Below are positions 24,928 through 32,231 of a DNA stretch of 41,248 bases, in pieces; positions within the stretch are counted from its first letter, which is position 1; every line of letters begins with the position of its first letter. The DNA is from Snuella sedimenti. Lineage in GTDB: Bacteria; Bacteroidota; Bacteroidia; Flavobacteriales; Flavobacteriaceae. Made by a program: the position numbers and the translations under genes. The stretch spans positions 1 through 41,248 of the forward strand of contig NZ_JAELVQ010000030.1 of the NCBI RefSeq assembly GCF_016428595.1. The letters run 5' to 3'. The notes under the pieces are model-generated. The model did not search any database, had not been told where the DNA came from, and saw nothing but the letters and a program-made list of their open reading frames with translations.

Positions 24928-25080
24928 TTAATCCAAAGCATTTTTTGTAACAAACCACCGCCAACCAATGACGGCCATTTGCAGTTTTGTGGCTTTTGTT
25001 AGATCCAATCGTTGTTTTGAATAACTGGGTAAAACTACTTTATTAACCTTTGCTAAAAATTTGAAGACTTGCTTTTTCAC
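24928..25080 (-). CDS. Small conserved flavobacterial protein (50 aa; relatives are often labelled SsrA-binding protein)
   Basis: GTG 25078-25080 to TAA 24928-24930 encodes a basic 50-residue peptide beginning (M)KKQVFKFLAKVNKVVLPSY and ending V-T-K-N-A-L-D, with a central L-D-L-T-K-A-T-K-L-Q-M and I-G-W-R-W. I recall very similar ~50-residue proteins in many Flavobacteriaceae, sometimes named SsrA-binding protein although they are far shorter than SmpB (~150 residues); that name is probably unreliable. The GTG start is the final triplet of leader repeat A4 and matches the start position in copies A2 and A3. Two stacked leader repeats (B3, then A4) precede it. Role unknown. Confidence 0.75.
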   Translation of the reverse strand: MKKQVFKFLAKVNKVVLPSYSKQRLDLTKATKLQMAVIGWRWFVTKNALD

Positions 25081-25228
25081 ACGTTTAAATTTTAGTAATT
25101 AATTGATTTTATTGTAATTATAAAATTAAGAACGTGTGCAACCACTCCTTACACTCGTTCTCTCATTAAAAATTTTAAACATTTCCTTTTGTGAAGTAAT
25201 TTTTAAAATTTCTTAATGCTCGTTTCAT
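25078..25228 (-). repeat. Family-A leader repeat, copy A4 (abuts the start of the 50-aa gene)
   Basis: Nearly identical to A1. On the - strand: micro-ORF, segment 1 (25161-25152), segment 2 (25138-25129), segment 3 (25085-25078) ending in the GTG start of the small gene. Its own ATG (25228-25226) is the start codon that repeat B3 can mask. Confidence 0.75.
25175..25228 (-). CDS. Micro-ORF of leader repeat A4 (17 aa)
   Basis: Encodes MKRALRNFKNYFTKGNV and TAA, one of four related 17-codon frames. Its start codon lies in CAGATG, complementary to CATCTG of the upstream B3 repeat, so its translation may itself be gated. Confidence 0.45.
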   Translation of the reverse strand: MKRALRNFKNYFTKGNV

Positions 25229-25319
25229 CTGTTTAAATTTTATTGTTTTAGAGGTCAGATGCGATGCCCAAATTATCATATTGGTTGGGTTTGCAACTTA
25301 TTGTTAATGCTCGTTTCAT
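25226..25319 (-). repeat. Family-B leader repeat, copy B3 (stacked upstream of A4)
   Basis: On the - strand it begins ATGAAACGAGCATTAACAAT, contains CATCTGACC (segment 2, 25261-25256) and ends AAAACAATAAAATTTAAACA followed by GATG. CATCTG pairs with CAGATG (25231-25226), the start of the A4 micro-ORF. The first 16 bases equal the first 16 of A4, so the two modules share an entry sequence. Confidence 0.65.
25248..25319 (-). CDS. Micro-ORF of leader repeat B3 (23 aa)
   Basis: ATG to TAA, 23 codons, beginning M-K-R-A-L-T-I-S-C-K-P-N-Q-Y and ending A-S-D-L. The other B copies do not keep this frame (B2 has TGA as its third codon), so coding support is weak. Confidence 0.25.
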   Translation of the reverse strand: MKRALTISCKPNQYDNLGIASDL

Positions 25320-25324
25320 ATTAA

Positions 25325-25765
25325 TAATTCTTCTTTGAAGGTAAAAATAGTAAAACTTATTCTAGAACTAAGTTTTACATATTACATACAGTTTATATAA
25401 TCGAAAAGATAATGTCGATTATAAGCTTGGCAAGTGTTATCATAACTTTTTAGATTTTAAAGGTTAGTAAATTGTTTAACTATATCAATGTTTTTTGAAG
25501 ATATATATTTACTAATATGTCCTACAAGAAATCTATAATAAATCTATGAATTTGTATGTTTATTTATAACTAAAAAGATAATATATGTTATAATTTTTGT
25601 GTAATTATCTGCAATTAAGTTTTAATTTTAAATAATTAGTTTGTTTATTATTTGTTTTTGAAACATTTGTAGAGCGTTTTTGGAAAGGACTTTTATTTTC
25701 TAGGGATATTTTACTTAAAAAATGGCTGATTTTGGCAATTTCATCTTTTGTTGAAATGGAGGTAT
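25325..25765. other. AT-rich stretch without a recognisable gene
   Basis: Both strands are dense in stop codons. I see no repeat copy, tRNA or convincing promoter pair here. It separates the leader of the small gene from the BlaR1-like gene. Confidence 0.5.
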
Positions 25766-25798
25766 AAAAAAAGACACCACTTTGGCAGGTGTCTTTTT
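25766..25798 (-). terminator. Terminator of the blaI-blaR1-like operon
   Basis: AAAAAGACACC (25768-25778) pairs with GGTGTCTTTTT (25788-25798), an 11-bp stem with a 9-nt loop and an A/T tract on both sides; it lies 22 bp beyond the M56 gene's stop. Confidence 0.8.
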
Positions 25799-25819
25799 GA
25801 TATTGATTTAAGGAGAAAT

Positions 25820-28150
25820 TTAGTCCTTCTTTGTCGTGATTTTTATAACCCCGTTTTTACCTTTTTCTCCGTATTCTTTTATGTCTTTTTCATTTTTTAA
25901 AATACTAATGGATTCAATTGTGTTAACATCTAGATCGTCAATTGTTTTATTGTGTACTTCTTTGCCATCAATTATGATGAGGGCATTTTGCAAATCACTT
26001 TTATTATATAACGATTCCATGAGTGTAATATTTATTTTTCCTTTGCTTTTGACGGTAGCTTCCTGTGTGATCATTCCTTTATACGAAAAAATAAGTGTTT
26101 CTCCTTTGGCTACTTTTATTGCGTAGTTGCCATCATAATCGGATAACGCTCCTCTTGTTGTTCCTTTTACGATGATGTTGGTTCTGGGTAATCCTGTACC
26201 GTTATGGGAGCTTACCGTTCCAGAGACGGTAAAATCGTCCTGGTTTTTAGTCGATCCAAAGGGGTGTCCAATGGTAAATTCAGTTTTCCATAATTTTTTA
26301 GTGGAAATAGCAACAACACCATTTTTAGCTTTGTTACCGTATAAGACCTTAGCAGCATTCCCCTTTAAAACGTCAACTGAATGTATATCGTAAGGATTCA
26401 TACTATCTATTTCGTCTTTAGTGATTTCTTTGCCATCTATAATGTAAAGAGGGTTATTGCCTTCAGAAGACAAATAAAATACACTATTGCCACTTGTTGT
26501 AGCAATACTTTCTTTTGTATTTCCGCTAAATGATATGTTGTATTTGTTAAAATGAATGCTGTCCGAAGATAATGTTTTGAGTCCTTGGCAAAACTGTATT
26601 GTGTCAATTTTAGTTACATAAGATTGAGAGGATGCTTTTTTACTTGAGTCTTTTAAATTTCTAAATCCAAAATCCTTTTGATTTCTATAGCAAGTAAATG
26701 GCTTTATAGGCCCATCATTGTATGCAAATACTTTTTTATTTTCTCCAACTTTTATTTCGGTTGTGATTTTAATGATTTCATTTTGTGAGTTCCGCTTTAT
26801 TTTACTGAATTTTAAGATGACACTATGCGCTTTTGCTTTTTTAATAACCTTTTCAAAGTCACCATCTGTAAAGTATTTGGTAATGGTTACGCTGAATGGT
26901 TTATTGTGATTTTGAGAAATAATGGGCTTTGAATTATTTTTTAATTGGCTTTGTTTTTGTGGTGTTGAACGCTTTTGTTTGCTGTTTTCTTGTTTCAAAA
27001 TATTTTTATAGTGTTCCTCATCTTCAGCAATAAAAATACCGCCACCTAGCAACGTGCCAAAATAGACTGCATTGAACTGGGCTTCACTTTTAAATGTACC
27101 TGTGCCGCTACTTTTTATTTCAAACTGTAGATCATCAATTTCTCCCTTGTCATTTCTGCTGTATGTATACGAGAAGGCACCACCTTTTTCATTGATTTCA
27201 GATTTTATGGCAATTAATTGCGAGTCTGAAGTGCTTTTTTTAATAACATAGGAGCTTGCTATTCTTTGATTAGGATTGTCATTTTTCGGGATTTTAGCGA
27301 CATAAACTTCCTTCGTATTAAATCCCATTAGAAACAGGACTAAAAAAGGAAGTATCAAAGCATACTTAAACAGGTTTCGTTTTTTTGATTTTGATTTTTG
27401 TAACATAACGATTCGTTTTTTGATTGATGAATTATAAAAGGTACTGGTTAAAGCCATTTGATGAGATGGCATGCTTGTTTTTAAGAGTACATGTTGGTAG
27501 CTCGTTTTACACATGGAAGTATTTTGAGCATTACTATCGGCTATAAATTCTAAATTTTGCTGTAGCGCTTTTTTATAAAACCAAATAAAGGGATTAAACC
27601 AGAGTACGATTGCAGTGAATTGACAAAGTAGGATGTCTATAGAATGGTATTGTTTTATGTGTGCTTTTTCATGAGCGATGATATGATTTAGTTCTTCTTT
27701 GTTAAATTGATCTGGATTGTATGCCATCCATTTAAAAAATGAAAACGGAGGGGTGTTGTCTGTCATTTTCACAAATGTGTATGCATGTTGTTTACTTTTT
27801 TTGTTTTTAATAATAAGCAAGAACAGGGAAGTTAATTGTATACAAAAGCGAATAAAAAAGACAAGAACTCCTAATAGGTAAGCAGTTAAAGCATAATCCC
27901 AAATATTAAAAGATGCTCGAGCTGGCAGCATTGAAGTGTCAAGAGGGGCAAGTGCTAAATTTTCAATGTTAGTAGGAGTATATTCTATGTATATGGGAAT
28001 AATTAAAAAGGGTAATATAATAGTAGAAATCAACCCGACGAGTAAAAACCAACGGTTGGACTGAAAAAAAGTATCATGCTGCAAGACTAACTTATAGAAT
28101 ACGTAGAAAACAGTTATTATGGCACAAGATTTAAGTAAGTATTCCATCAT
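25820..28150 (-). CDS. BlaR1/MecR1-like M56 metallopeptidase with carboxypeptidase-regulatory and TonB-plug-like domains
   Basis: 776 residues. Membrane helices lie at about 4-24, 34-54, 86-114, 173-192 and 262-282. The cytoplasmic zinc protease motif H160-E-K-A-H164 is followed by E-F-I-A-D (Glu201 as third ligand). The periplasmic part has repeated small units (about 310-370 and 420-455), a TonB-plug-like segment (Y-I-I-D-G-K-E ... V-L-K-G ... N-G-V-V-A-I-S-T, about 565-620), a carboxypeptidase-regulatory-like domain (about 640-710) and a second plug-like segment (L-I-I-D-G-K-E ... N-G-V-I-K-I-T-T, 720-775). By analogy with BlaR1 it senses an envelope signal and cleaves the BlaI-type repressor. 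No penicillin-binding sensor domain is seen, so the signal is not obviously a beta-lactam. It overlaps blaI by 4 bp. Confidence 0.88.
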   Translation of the reverse strand: MMEYLLKSCAIITVFYVFYKLVLQHDTFFQSNRWFLLVGLISTIILPFLIIPIYIEYTPTNIENLALAPLDTSMLPARASFNIWDYALTAYLLGVLVFFIRFCIQLTSLFLLIIKNKKSKQHAYTFVKMTDNTPPFSFFKWMAYNPDQFNKEELNHIIAHEKAHIKQYHSIDILLCQFTAIVLWFNPFIWFYKKALQQNLEFIADSNAQNTSMCKTSYQHVLLKTSMPSHQMALTSTFYNSSIKKRIVMLQKSKSKKRNLFKYALILPFLVLFLMGFNTKEVYVAKIPKNDNPNQRIASSYVIKKSTSDSQLIAIKSEINEKGGAFSYTYSRNDKGEIDDLQFEIKSSGTGTFKSEAQFNAVYFGTLLGGGIFIAEDEEHYKNILKQENSKQKRSTPQKQSQLKNNSKPIISQNHNKPFSVTITKYFTDGDFEKVIKKAKAHSVILKFSKIKRNSQNEIIKITTEIKVGENKKVFAYNDGPIKPFTCYRNQKDFGFRNLKDSSKKASSQSYVTKIDTIQFCQGLKTLSSDSIHFNKYNISFSGNTKESIATTSGNSVFYLSSEGNNPLYIIDGKEITKDEIDSMNPYDIHSVDVLKGNAAKVLYGNKAKNGVVAISTKKLWKTEFTIGHPFGSTKNQDDFTVSGTVSSHNGTGLPRTNIIVKGTTRGALSDYDGNYAIKVAKGETLIFSYKGMITQEATVKSKGKINITLMESLYNKSDLQNALIIIDGKEVHNKTIDDLDVNTIESISILKNEKDIKEYGEKGKNGVIKITTKKD

Positions 28151-28509
28151 GATTCTTTCTTTTCAATTAGGTCTATAATTTCTCTTAATTCTTCAGCACT
28201 TATCTTTTCTTCCTTAGCAAAGAACGATACCACATTTTTATATGAACTGTTAAAATAGTTTTCAATAGCGTTGTTCATGAACTTTTTTCTGTAGGCTTCT
28301 TTAGTGATGATTGGGTAGTACTGATGAGTCTTGCCATAGGCATTATAACTTACATATCCTTTTTCCTCTAAATGACGTATAATAGTAGAGAGCGTATTGT
28401 AATGGGGTTTATCTTCCTTAATTTCAGCCAACACATCTTTTACGAAAGCTTTTTCAAGTTTCCAAAGTATGTGCATTACTTCTTCTTCTTTGTTGGTTAA
28501 CTTTTGCAT
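28147..28509 (-). CDS. BlaI/MecI/CopY family repressor
   Basis: 120 residues, the family's usual length. The N-terminal winged helix begins L-T-N-K-E-E-E-V-M-H-I-L-W (4-16), with the recognition region Y-N-T-L-S-T-I-I-R-H-L-E-E-K-G-Y-V. The C-terminal helices mediate dimerisation and contain the usual protease-sensitive region in relatives. It is co-translated with the M56 sensor (ATGA overlap). The promoter region holds a cluster of TAGT/ACTA dyads next to a TATATTTG -7 box, so autorepression is likely. Confidence 0.92.
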   Translation of the reverse strand: MQKLTNKEEEVMHILWKLEKAFVKDVLAEIKEDKPHYNTLSTIIRHLEEKGYVSYNAYGKTHQYYPIITKEAYRKKFMNNAIENYFNSSYKNVVSFFAKEEKISAEELREIIDLIEKKES

Positions 28510-28531
28510 GGTACAATAATTGTTAGAATGA

Positions 28532-28596
28532 TACTATTAATAGTACAATTCAAATATATAACTATTTTTATAGTTATAAAACTATAAATTTAGTTT
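28532..28596 (-). promoter_or_regulatory. Operator cluster and promoter of the BlaI-type operon
   Basis: Four dyads: TACTATTAATAGTA (28532-28545), AACTAT-TTTT-ATAGTT (28560-28575), ATAGTT-ATAA-AACTAT (28570-28585) and AACTA-TAAATT-TAGTT (28580-28595). The half-site ACTA/TAGT resembles the MecI/BlaI operator half-site as I recall it (TACTACA). On the - strand TATATTTG (28558-28551) is a -7 box, so the first dyad sits at the transcription start and the others upstream of the box. Confidence 0.65.
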
Positions 28597-28633
28597 AATA
28601 ACTGTTTTTTTAGTTTTAAGGCTTTGAAACTAT

Positions 28634-28667
28634 AAAACAGGCACACTATGTAAAGTATGCCTGTTTT
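28634..28667 (-). terminator. Terminator downstream of the secreted plug-like protein gene
   Basis: AAAACAGGCA (28634-28643) pairs with TGCCTGTTTT (28658-28667), extendable inward by ACT/AGT across one mismatch. Located 31 bp past the stop at 28698. Confidence 0.75.
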
Positions 28668-28697
28668 AACAAAAATTAACTAACCTAACTAACTAAA

Positions 28698-29489
28698 CTA
28701 TTTCTTTGTTATTGCTATAATAGCGCCATCTTTTGCTTTTTCTCCGTAAATACTGGTTGCTATCTTTGGGTTTAAAACCTCTACATCTGCCAATTTATCT
28801 GTTTCGGCCAAACTGTTGAGTTTTTCAAAATTACTTTCTTTACCATCTATAATGATGAGTTTTTCGGTATTGGGATTGTCAATGAATTTATATTTTCCTG
28901 AATGATTGGGGGTAACATGGTTAAAACCACGTTGCATCTGTTCCATGAGTTTCTGTATGTCAAAGTGTCGACCGTTAAAAAAGGTACTGTCATTTGTGTC
29001 CCCAAAAAAATCATTAAAATTAAAGTGGTTGAGGCTATTGCCAAATATAGAATCACTTGGAAAACCAAACAACATATTAGGTTTGTTGAAAAAGGCAAAG
29101 TTACCCATAGCGCTATCGCCTTGGGTTATAAATAATTCGCCCCCTTTTCTCCCAAAGGTTAACTTGGAAATAGGGGTATTGCTTGATACCTCACTAACTA
29201 CCTGACCTCCTTGATTATCGCTTAAAGCGATGCGAATACTAATTAATTGCCCCTTGACATTTCTGTTAACCTTGGAGAACGCAACGGTTATTTCATTTTC
29301 TTTAAGCATACTTTTAATATCCTCTAATTCATCGTCGCTAGTGTCATTGTCTAAGGTAATAATAACATCAGCGGTTTGTAATGTTACCTTCTGGGGATTA
29401 TTAAAAGCAATACTGTTAAGCACTGTAAAGGACAATAGTAAAATCAGTAAAAAACTAAGTTTGATTTTAGAAAGACATATTGTTTTCAT
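28698..29489 (-). CDS. Secreted protein with BlaR1-like periplasmic units and a C-terminal plug-like segment
   Basis: 263 residues with a Sec signal peptide (hydrophobic core 12-29). Not a named family to me. Residues 60-100 (I-T-V-A-F-S-K-V-N-R-N-V-K-G-Q-L-I-S-I-R-I) resemble V-I-L-K-F-S-K-I-K-R-N in the neighbouring M56 sensor, and the C-terminus (L-I-I-I-D-G-K-E ... I-Y-G-E-K-A-K-D-G-A-I-I-A-I-T-K-K) resembles its plug-like ends. The middle (about 125-205) is rich in Asn, Phe and Asp and low in complexity. It lies 188 bp upstream of blaI, with a terminator in between, so it is a separate unit. It may be a decoy or partner of the sensor's periplasmic part (inference). Confidence 0.6.
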   Translation of the reverse strand: MKTICLSKIKLSFLLILLLSFTVLNSIAFNNPQKVTLQTADVIITLDNDTSDDELEDIKSMLKENEITVAFSKVNRNVKGQLISIRIALSDNQGGQVVSEVSSNTPISKLTFGRKGGELFITQGDSAMGNFAFFNKPNMLFGFPSDSIFGNSLNHFNFNDFFGDTNDSTFFNGRHFDIQKLMEQMQRGFNHVTPNHSGKYKFIDNPNTEKLIIIDGKESNFEKLNSLAETDKLADVEVLNPKIATSIYGEKAKDGAIIAITKK

Positions 29490-29509
29490 GGTTAAAATTT
29501 TTTTACTTA

Positions 29510-29550
29510 ATCGGGATATTTAAATGCTCCGAGGCTTGACTCGAGATAGT
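29510..29550 (+). repeat. Family-C repeat, partial copy C3
   Basis: ATCGGGATATTTAAATGCTC followed by CGAGGCTTGACTCGAGAT corresponds to ATCGAGGTTTAAATGCTC followed by TAGGGCTTGTCTCGAAAT in C2 (30624 onward). It lies in the divergent region between the secreted protein and the CaCA gene. Confidence 0.5.
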
Positions 29551-29681
29551 TTATTCAAAGTTATAACAGAATTAAATGTGCTTTAAAAATTTAACTGAAT
29601 TTTATAATCGAATGTTAATAATTGTAAAAATCTATACCTCCATTTAAAAGGTGGTGTATTATCTTCGCAAAAAAATATTTT

Positions 29682-30623
29682 ATGAGTATACTTTTAGTTC
29701 TTCTTGGTTTTGTGCTCTTGGTAATTGGTGGGGAATTTTTGGTACGAGCGTCTGTAGCGTTGTCTTTTAAGTTCGATATATCCAAAATGGTTATCGGGAT
29801 GACAGTCGTTTCTTTTGCAACTTCAGCACCAGAATTATTGGTAAGTATTCAGGCAGCTTTATCGGGATCTCCGGCGATAGCCATCAATAATGTGGTAGGC
29901 TCTAATATTGCAAATATAGGTTTGGTTTTGGGAATAACAGCGTTGGTGGGACCAATAGCAGTCGACAAATCGTTTTACAAGCTTAATTGGCCTGTTATGA
30001 TGGTGTTTTCTTTACTCTTGTATTATTTTCTTTATAACGATGCAAAACTTTCGTTTTTAGAGGGAAGCATATTATTTGCCGGTCTTATTTTGTTTTTAAT
30101 TGTATTAATAAGAGGCGTGAAGAATAATGCAGTTGTTGATGAAGTTGACGAAACTTTAGCGGTTGTGTCTGGTTTTAAGATTTTTATTTGGTTGGTGATT
30201 GGCGCTTCGGCTTTATATTATGGTAGTGAATGGTTGGTAGATGGCGCTAAAGAAATAGCATTGGCTATTGGGGTAAGTGAAGCTGTAATAGGGGTGTCTT
30301 TAATTGCTATTGGTACGAGTGTGCCAGAATTGGCAGCATCCGTTATAGCAGCAGCCAAGCAAGAGAAAGCTATTTCCCTTGGTAATTTAATAGGTTCTAA
30401 CATTTTTAATATAGGTTCTGTTTTGGGTTTAACAGCTATTGTAAAACCTATTCCTGTAACCGAAAAGCAGATACTTTCCAATGATATTTTTTGGATGTTA
30501 GGGTTTGCACTAGTGTTGTTGCCTATGGTATTTGTAAAACAAAAGTTTCAAATAAGCAGGACTAAAGGGTTTTTGTTGGTTTTTGCTTATGGGGCGTTTA
30601 TGTTTTTAGTTTTTACTCGATAA
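29682..30623 (+). CDS. Calcium/sodium antiporter, CaCA family (YrbG-like)
   Basis: 313 residues, about 10 membrane helices. The two inverted alpha-repeats are clear: G-M-T-V-V-S-F-A-T-S-A-P-E-L-L-V-S and G-V-S-L-I-A-I-G-T-S-V-P-E-L-A-A-S, each with the ion-binding Glu, and each followed by the second motif V-V-G-S-N-I-A-N-I-G / L-I-G-S-N-I-F-N-I-G. It exchanges Ca2+ for Na+ (or a related cation) across the inner membrane. Single gene; a family-C repeat begins at its stop codon. Confidence 0.92.
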   Translation: MSILLVLLGFVLLVIGGEFLVRASVALSFKFDISKMVIGMTVVSFATSAPELLVSIQAALSGSPAIAINNVVGSNIANIGLVLGITALVGPIAVDKSFYKLNWPVMMVFSLLLYYFLYNDAKLSFLEGSILFAGLILFLIVLIRGVKNNAVVDEVDETLAVVSGFKIFIWLVIGASALYYGSEWLVDGAKEIALAIGVSEAVIGVSLIAIGTSVPELAASVIAAAKQEKAISLGNLIGSNIFNIGSVLGLTAIVKPIPVTEKQILSNDIFWMLGFALVLLPMVFVKQKFQISRTKGFLLVFAYGAFMFLVFTR

Positions 30624-30709
30624 TCGAGGTTTAAATGCTCTAGGGCTTGTCTCGAAATCAAAATGTTTTTCCTTATAAATGCCCTGCGGACTTGTCCAGT
30701 AGTAGTTCG
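30618..30709 (+). repeat. Family-C repeat, copy C2 (most complete)
   Basis: Starts at the stop codon of the CaCA gene and contains TTTAAATGCTC, TTGTCTCGAAATCAAAA and CCCTGCGGACTTGTCCAGT. Similar (reverse orientation) to the beginning of the GH29 frame. The remainder up to 30836 shows no gene. Confidence 0.6.
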
Positions 30710-30836
30710 TTTATAAGTTTTAATCGAAAAGTATTCCTCGACGCTCTACATCGGTTTTTTTGTTGAACCTATCTTACCGGCAGGATTGTCATTCTCGTGA
30801 CTTTACTGAATTTAAAGTTTAAATCACTTCATAATG

Positions 30837-30873
30837 AAAAAAAGGTCTTTCAAATTAATGAAAGACCTTTTTT
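30837..30873 (-). terminator. Rho-independent terminator of the GSII gene
   Basis: AAAAAAGGTCTTTCA and TGAAAGACCTTTTTT form a long perfect stem around AATTAA, 43 bp past the glnA stop; usable in both directions. Confidence 0.85.
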
Positions 30874-30915
30874 ATTGGAATCTAACTAAGATTTCTTAGC
30901 TAATATTTGTAAGTT

Positions 30916-31959
30916 TTATACAGAAGCCGAATTAAGTTTAGCCTCTACATTAGCAGATTTAACTGTTTTTACAATTCTACCTGCAATTTTGTATGGGTCA
31001 CCGTTAGATGCTGGACGTCTGTCCTCTAACCAGCCTTTCCAGCCTTTTTCAACTGTAATGATTGGAATTCTTATAGATGCACCTCTATCAGAAACACCAT
31101 AGCTAAAATCGTTGATAGAAGCTGTTTCGTGTAAACCAGTTAAACGTTGGTCGTTAAACTCTCCGTATACTTCGATGTGCTCTTTGGCAACAGGTCTGAA
31201 AGCTTCACATATTTGCTCATAAACTTCTTTAGATCCACATGTTCTTAAAGTTGTGTTAGAGAAGTTAGCGTGCATACCAGAACCGTTCCAGTCTCCTTTA
31301 ACGGGTTTTGGGTGGTACTCAATATAGTAACCATATTTTTCAGTTAATCTATCAAGTAAATATCTGGCAACCCATATTTCATCACCTGCTTTTTTAGCAC
31401 CTTTAGCAAACAATTGGAATTCCCATTGACCACTAGCAACTTCTTGGTTAATGCCTTCAAAGTTAAGACCAGCTTCAATACATAAATTTGCATGTTCTTC
31501 AACAAAATCTCTACCGTGCGTGTTTTTTCCTCCAACCGAACAGTAGTACATGCCTTGTGGTCCAGGATATCCTCCAATAGGGAAACCTAGTGGTAATTGC
31601 GTATGGGTATCCATGATAAAATATTCTTGTTCAAAACCAAACCAGAAATCATTGTCACCATCATCAATAGTCGCTCTAGCATTAGACTCATGTGGTGTTC
31701 CGTCTGCATTCAAAACTTCAGTCATAACCAACCACCCATTAATACGAGCTGGGTCAGGATATATTGCTACAGGTTTTAAAATACAATCTGAAGAACCTCC
31801 TTCTGCTTGTTTCGTTGAAGAACCATCAAAAGACCAGTTTCCTATTTCTTCTAACGTTCCTTTAAAATTTTCATGTTCCTCTACCTTGGTTTTACTTCTT
31901 AAGTTTTGAGTTGGTTTGTAACCATCCAACCAAAGGTATTCTAATTTGATTTTTGCCAT
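30916..31959 (-). CDS. glnA: Glutamine synthetase type II (GSII, eukaryote-like)
   Basis: 347 residues, the short GSII length (bacterial GSI is ~470). N-terminal beta-grasp part (about 1-105) with W-S-F-D-G-S-S-T-K-Q-A, then the catalytic domain with the metal-binding F-G-F-E-Q-E-Y-F and the ATP/glutamate signature K-G-D-W-N-G-S-G-M-H-A-N-F-S. It makes glutamine from glutamate, ammonia and ATP. It lacks the adenylylation-loop region of GSI, so adenylylation control is not expected. It is divergent from the GSIII gene across 272 bp; TATATTTG at 31996-32003 is a candidate -7 box. Confidence 0.93.
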   Translation of the reverse strand: MAKIKLEYLWLDGYKPTQNLRSKTKVEEHENFKGTLEEIGNWSFDGSSTKQAEGGSSDCILKPVAIYPDPARINGWLVMTEVLNADGTPHESNARATIDDGDNDFWFGFEQEYFIMDTHTQLPLGFPIGGYPGPQGMYYCSVGGKNTHGRDFVEEHANLCIEAGLNFEGINQEVASGQWEFQLFAKGAKKAGDEIWVARYLLDRLTEKYGYYIEYHPKPVKGDWNGSGMHANFSNTTLRTCGSKEVYEQICEAFRPVAKEHIEVYGEFNDQRLTGLHETASINDFSYGVSDRGASIRIPIITVEKGWKGWLEDRRPASNGDPYKIAGRIVKTVKSANVEAKLNSASV

Positions 31960-31995
31960 AATGAATATATTATATAGATACTAATTTTAATTACA

Positions 31996-32003
31996 CAAAT
32001 ATA
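31996..32003 (-). promoter_or_regulatory. Candidate -7 box of the GSII gene
   Basis: TATATTTG on the - strand, 37 bp before the start codon; matches TAnnTTTG. No TTG at the ideal -33 spacing. Confidence 0.45.
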
Positions 32004-32157
32004 GAATTTTATATAAATACTTTATATTTTATGGGGGTATTTTAGTAAATGTTGGTGTTATTTTTATTTACACCCTATTTTTTTAAGGTATAATTTAAAA
32101 AAAGAATATTTTTAGATGTAATTATTGAAAGATTGTTAACAACAAATTTTTAGGATT

Positions 32158-32229
32158 ATGAAGGATTATTGTTTTTTGAAGCTTATTTTTGCTAAAATTT
32201 TATTACTCAACTTGTTAAAATTGTTTTAA
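32158..32229 (+). CDS. Possible 23-codon leader ORF before the GSIII gene
   Basis: ATG to TAA, starting M-K-D-Y-C-F-L-K-L-I-F and Leu-rich thereafter, ending 2 bp before the GSIII ATG. Support is only the position and the tight spacing; it could be chance in AT-rich DNA. Confidence 0.2.
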   Translation: MKDYCFLKLIFAKILLLNLLKLF

Positions 32230-32231
32230 AA

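Noticed and set aside
25820-28509. Reading the BlaI/BlaR1 pair as a beta-lactam resistance system
   Set aside because: No beta-lactamase or PBP2a gene is adjacent and the sensor lacks a penicillin-binding domain; M56/BlaI pairs in Bacteroidota are common without such a role.
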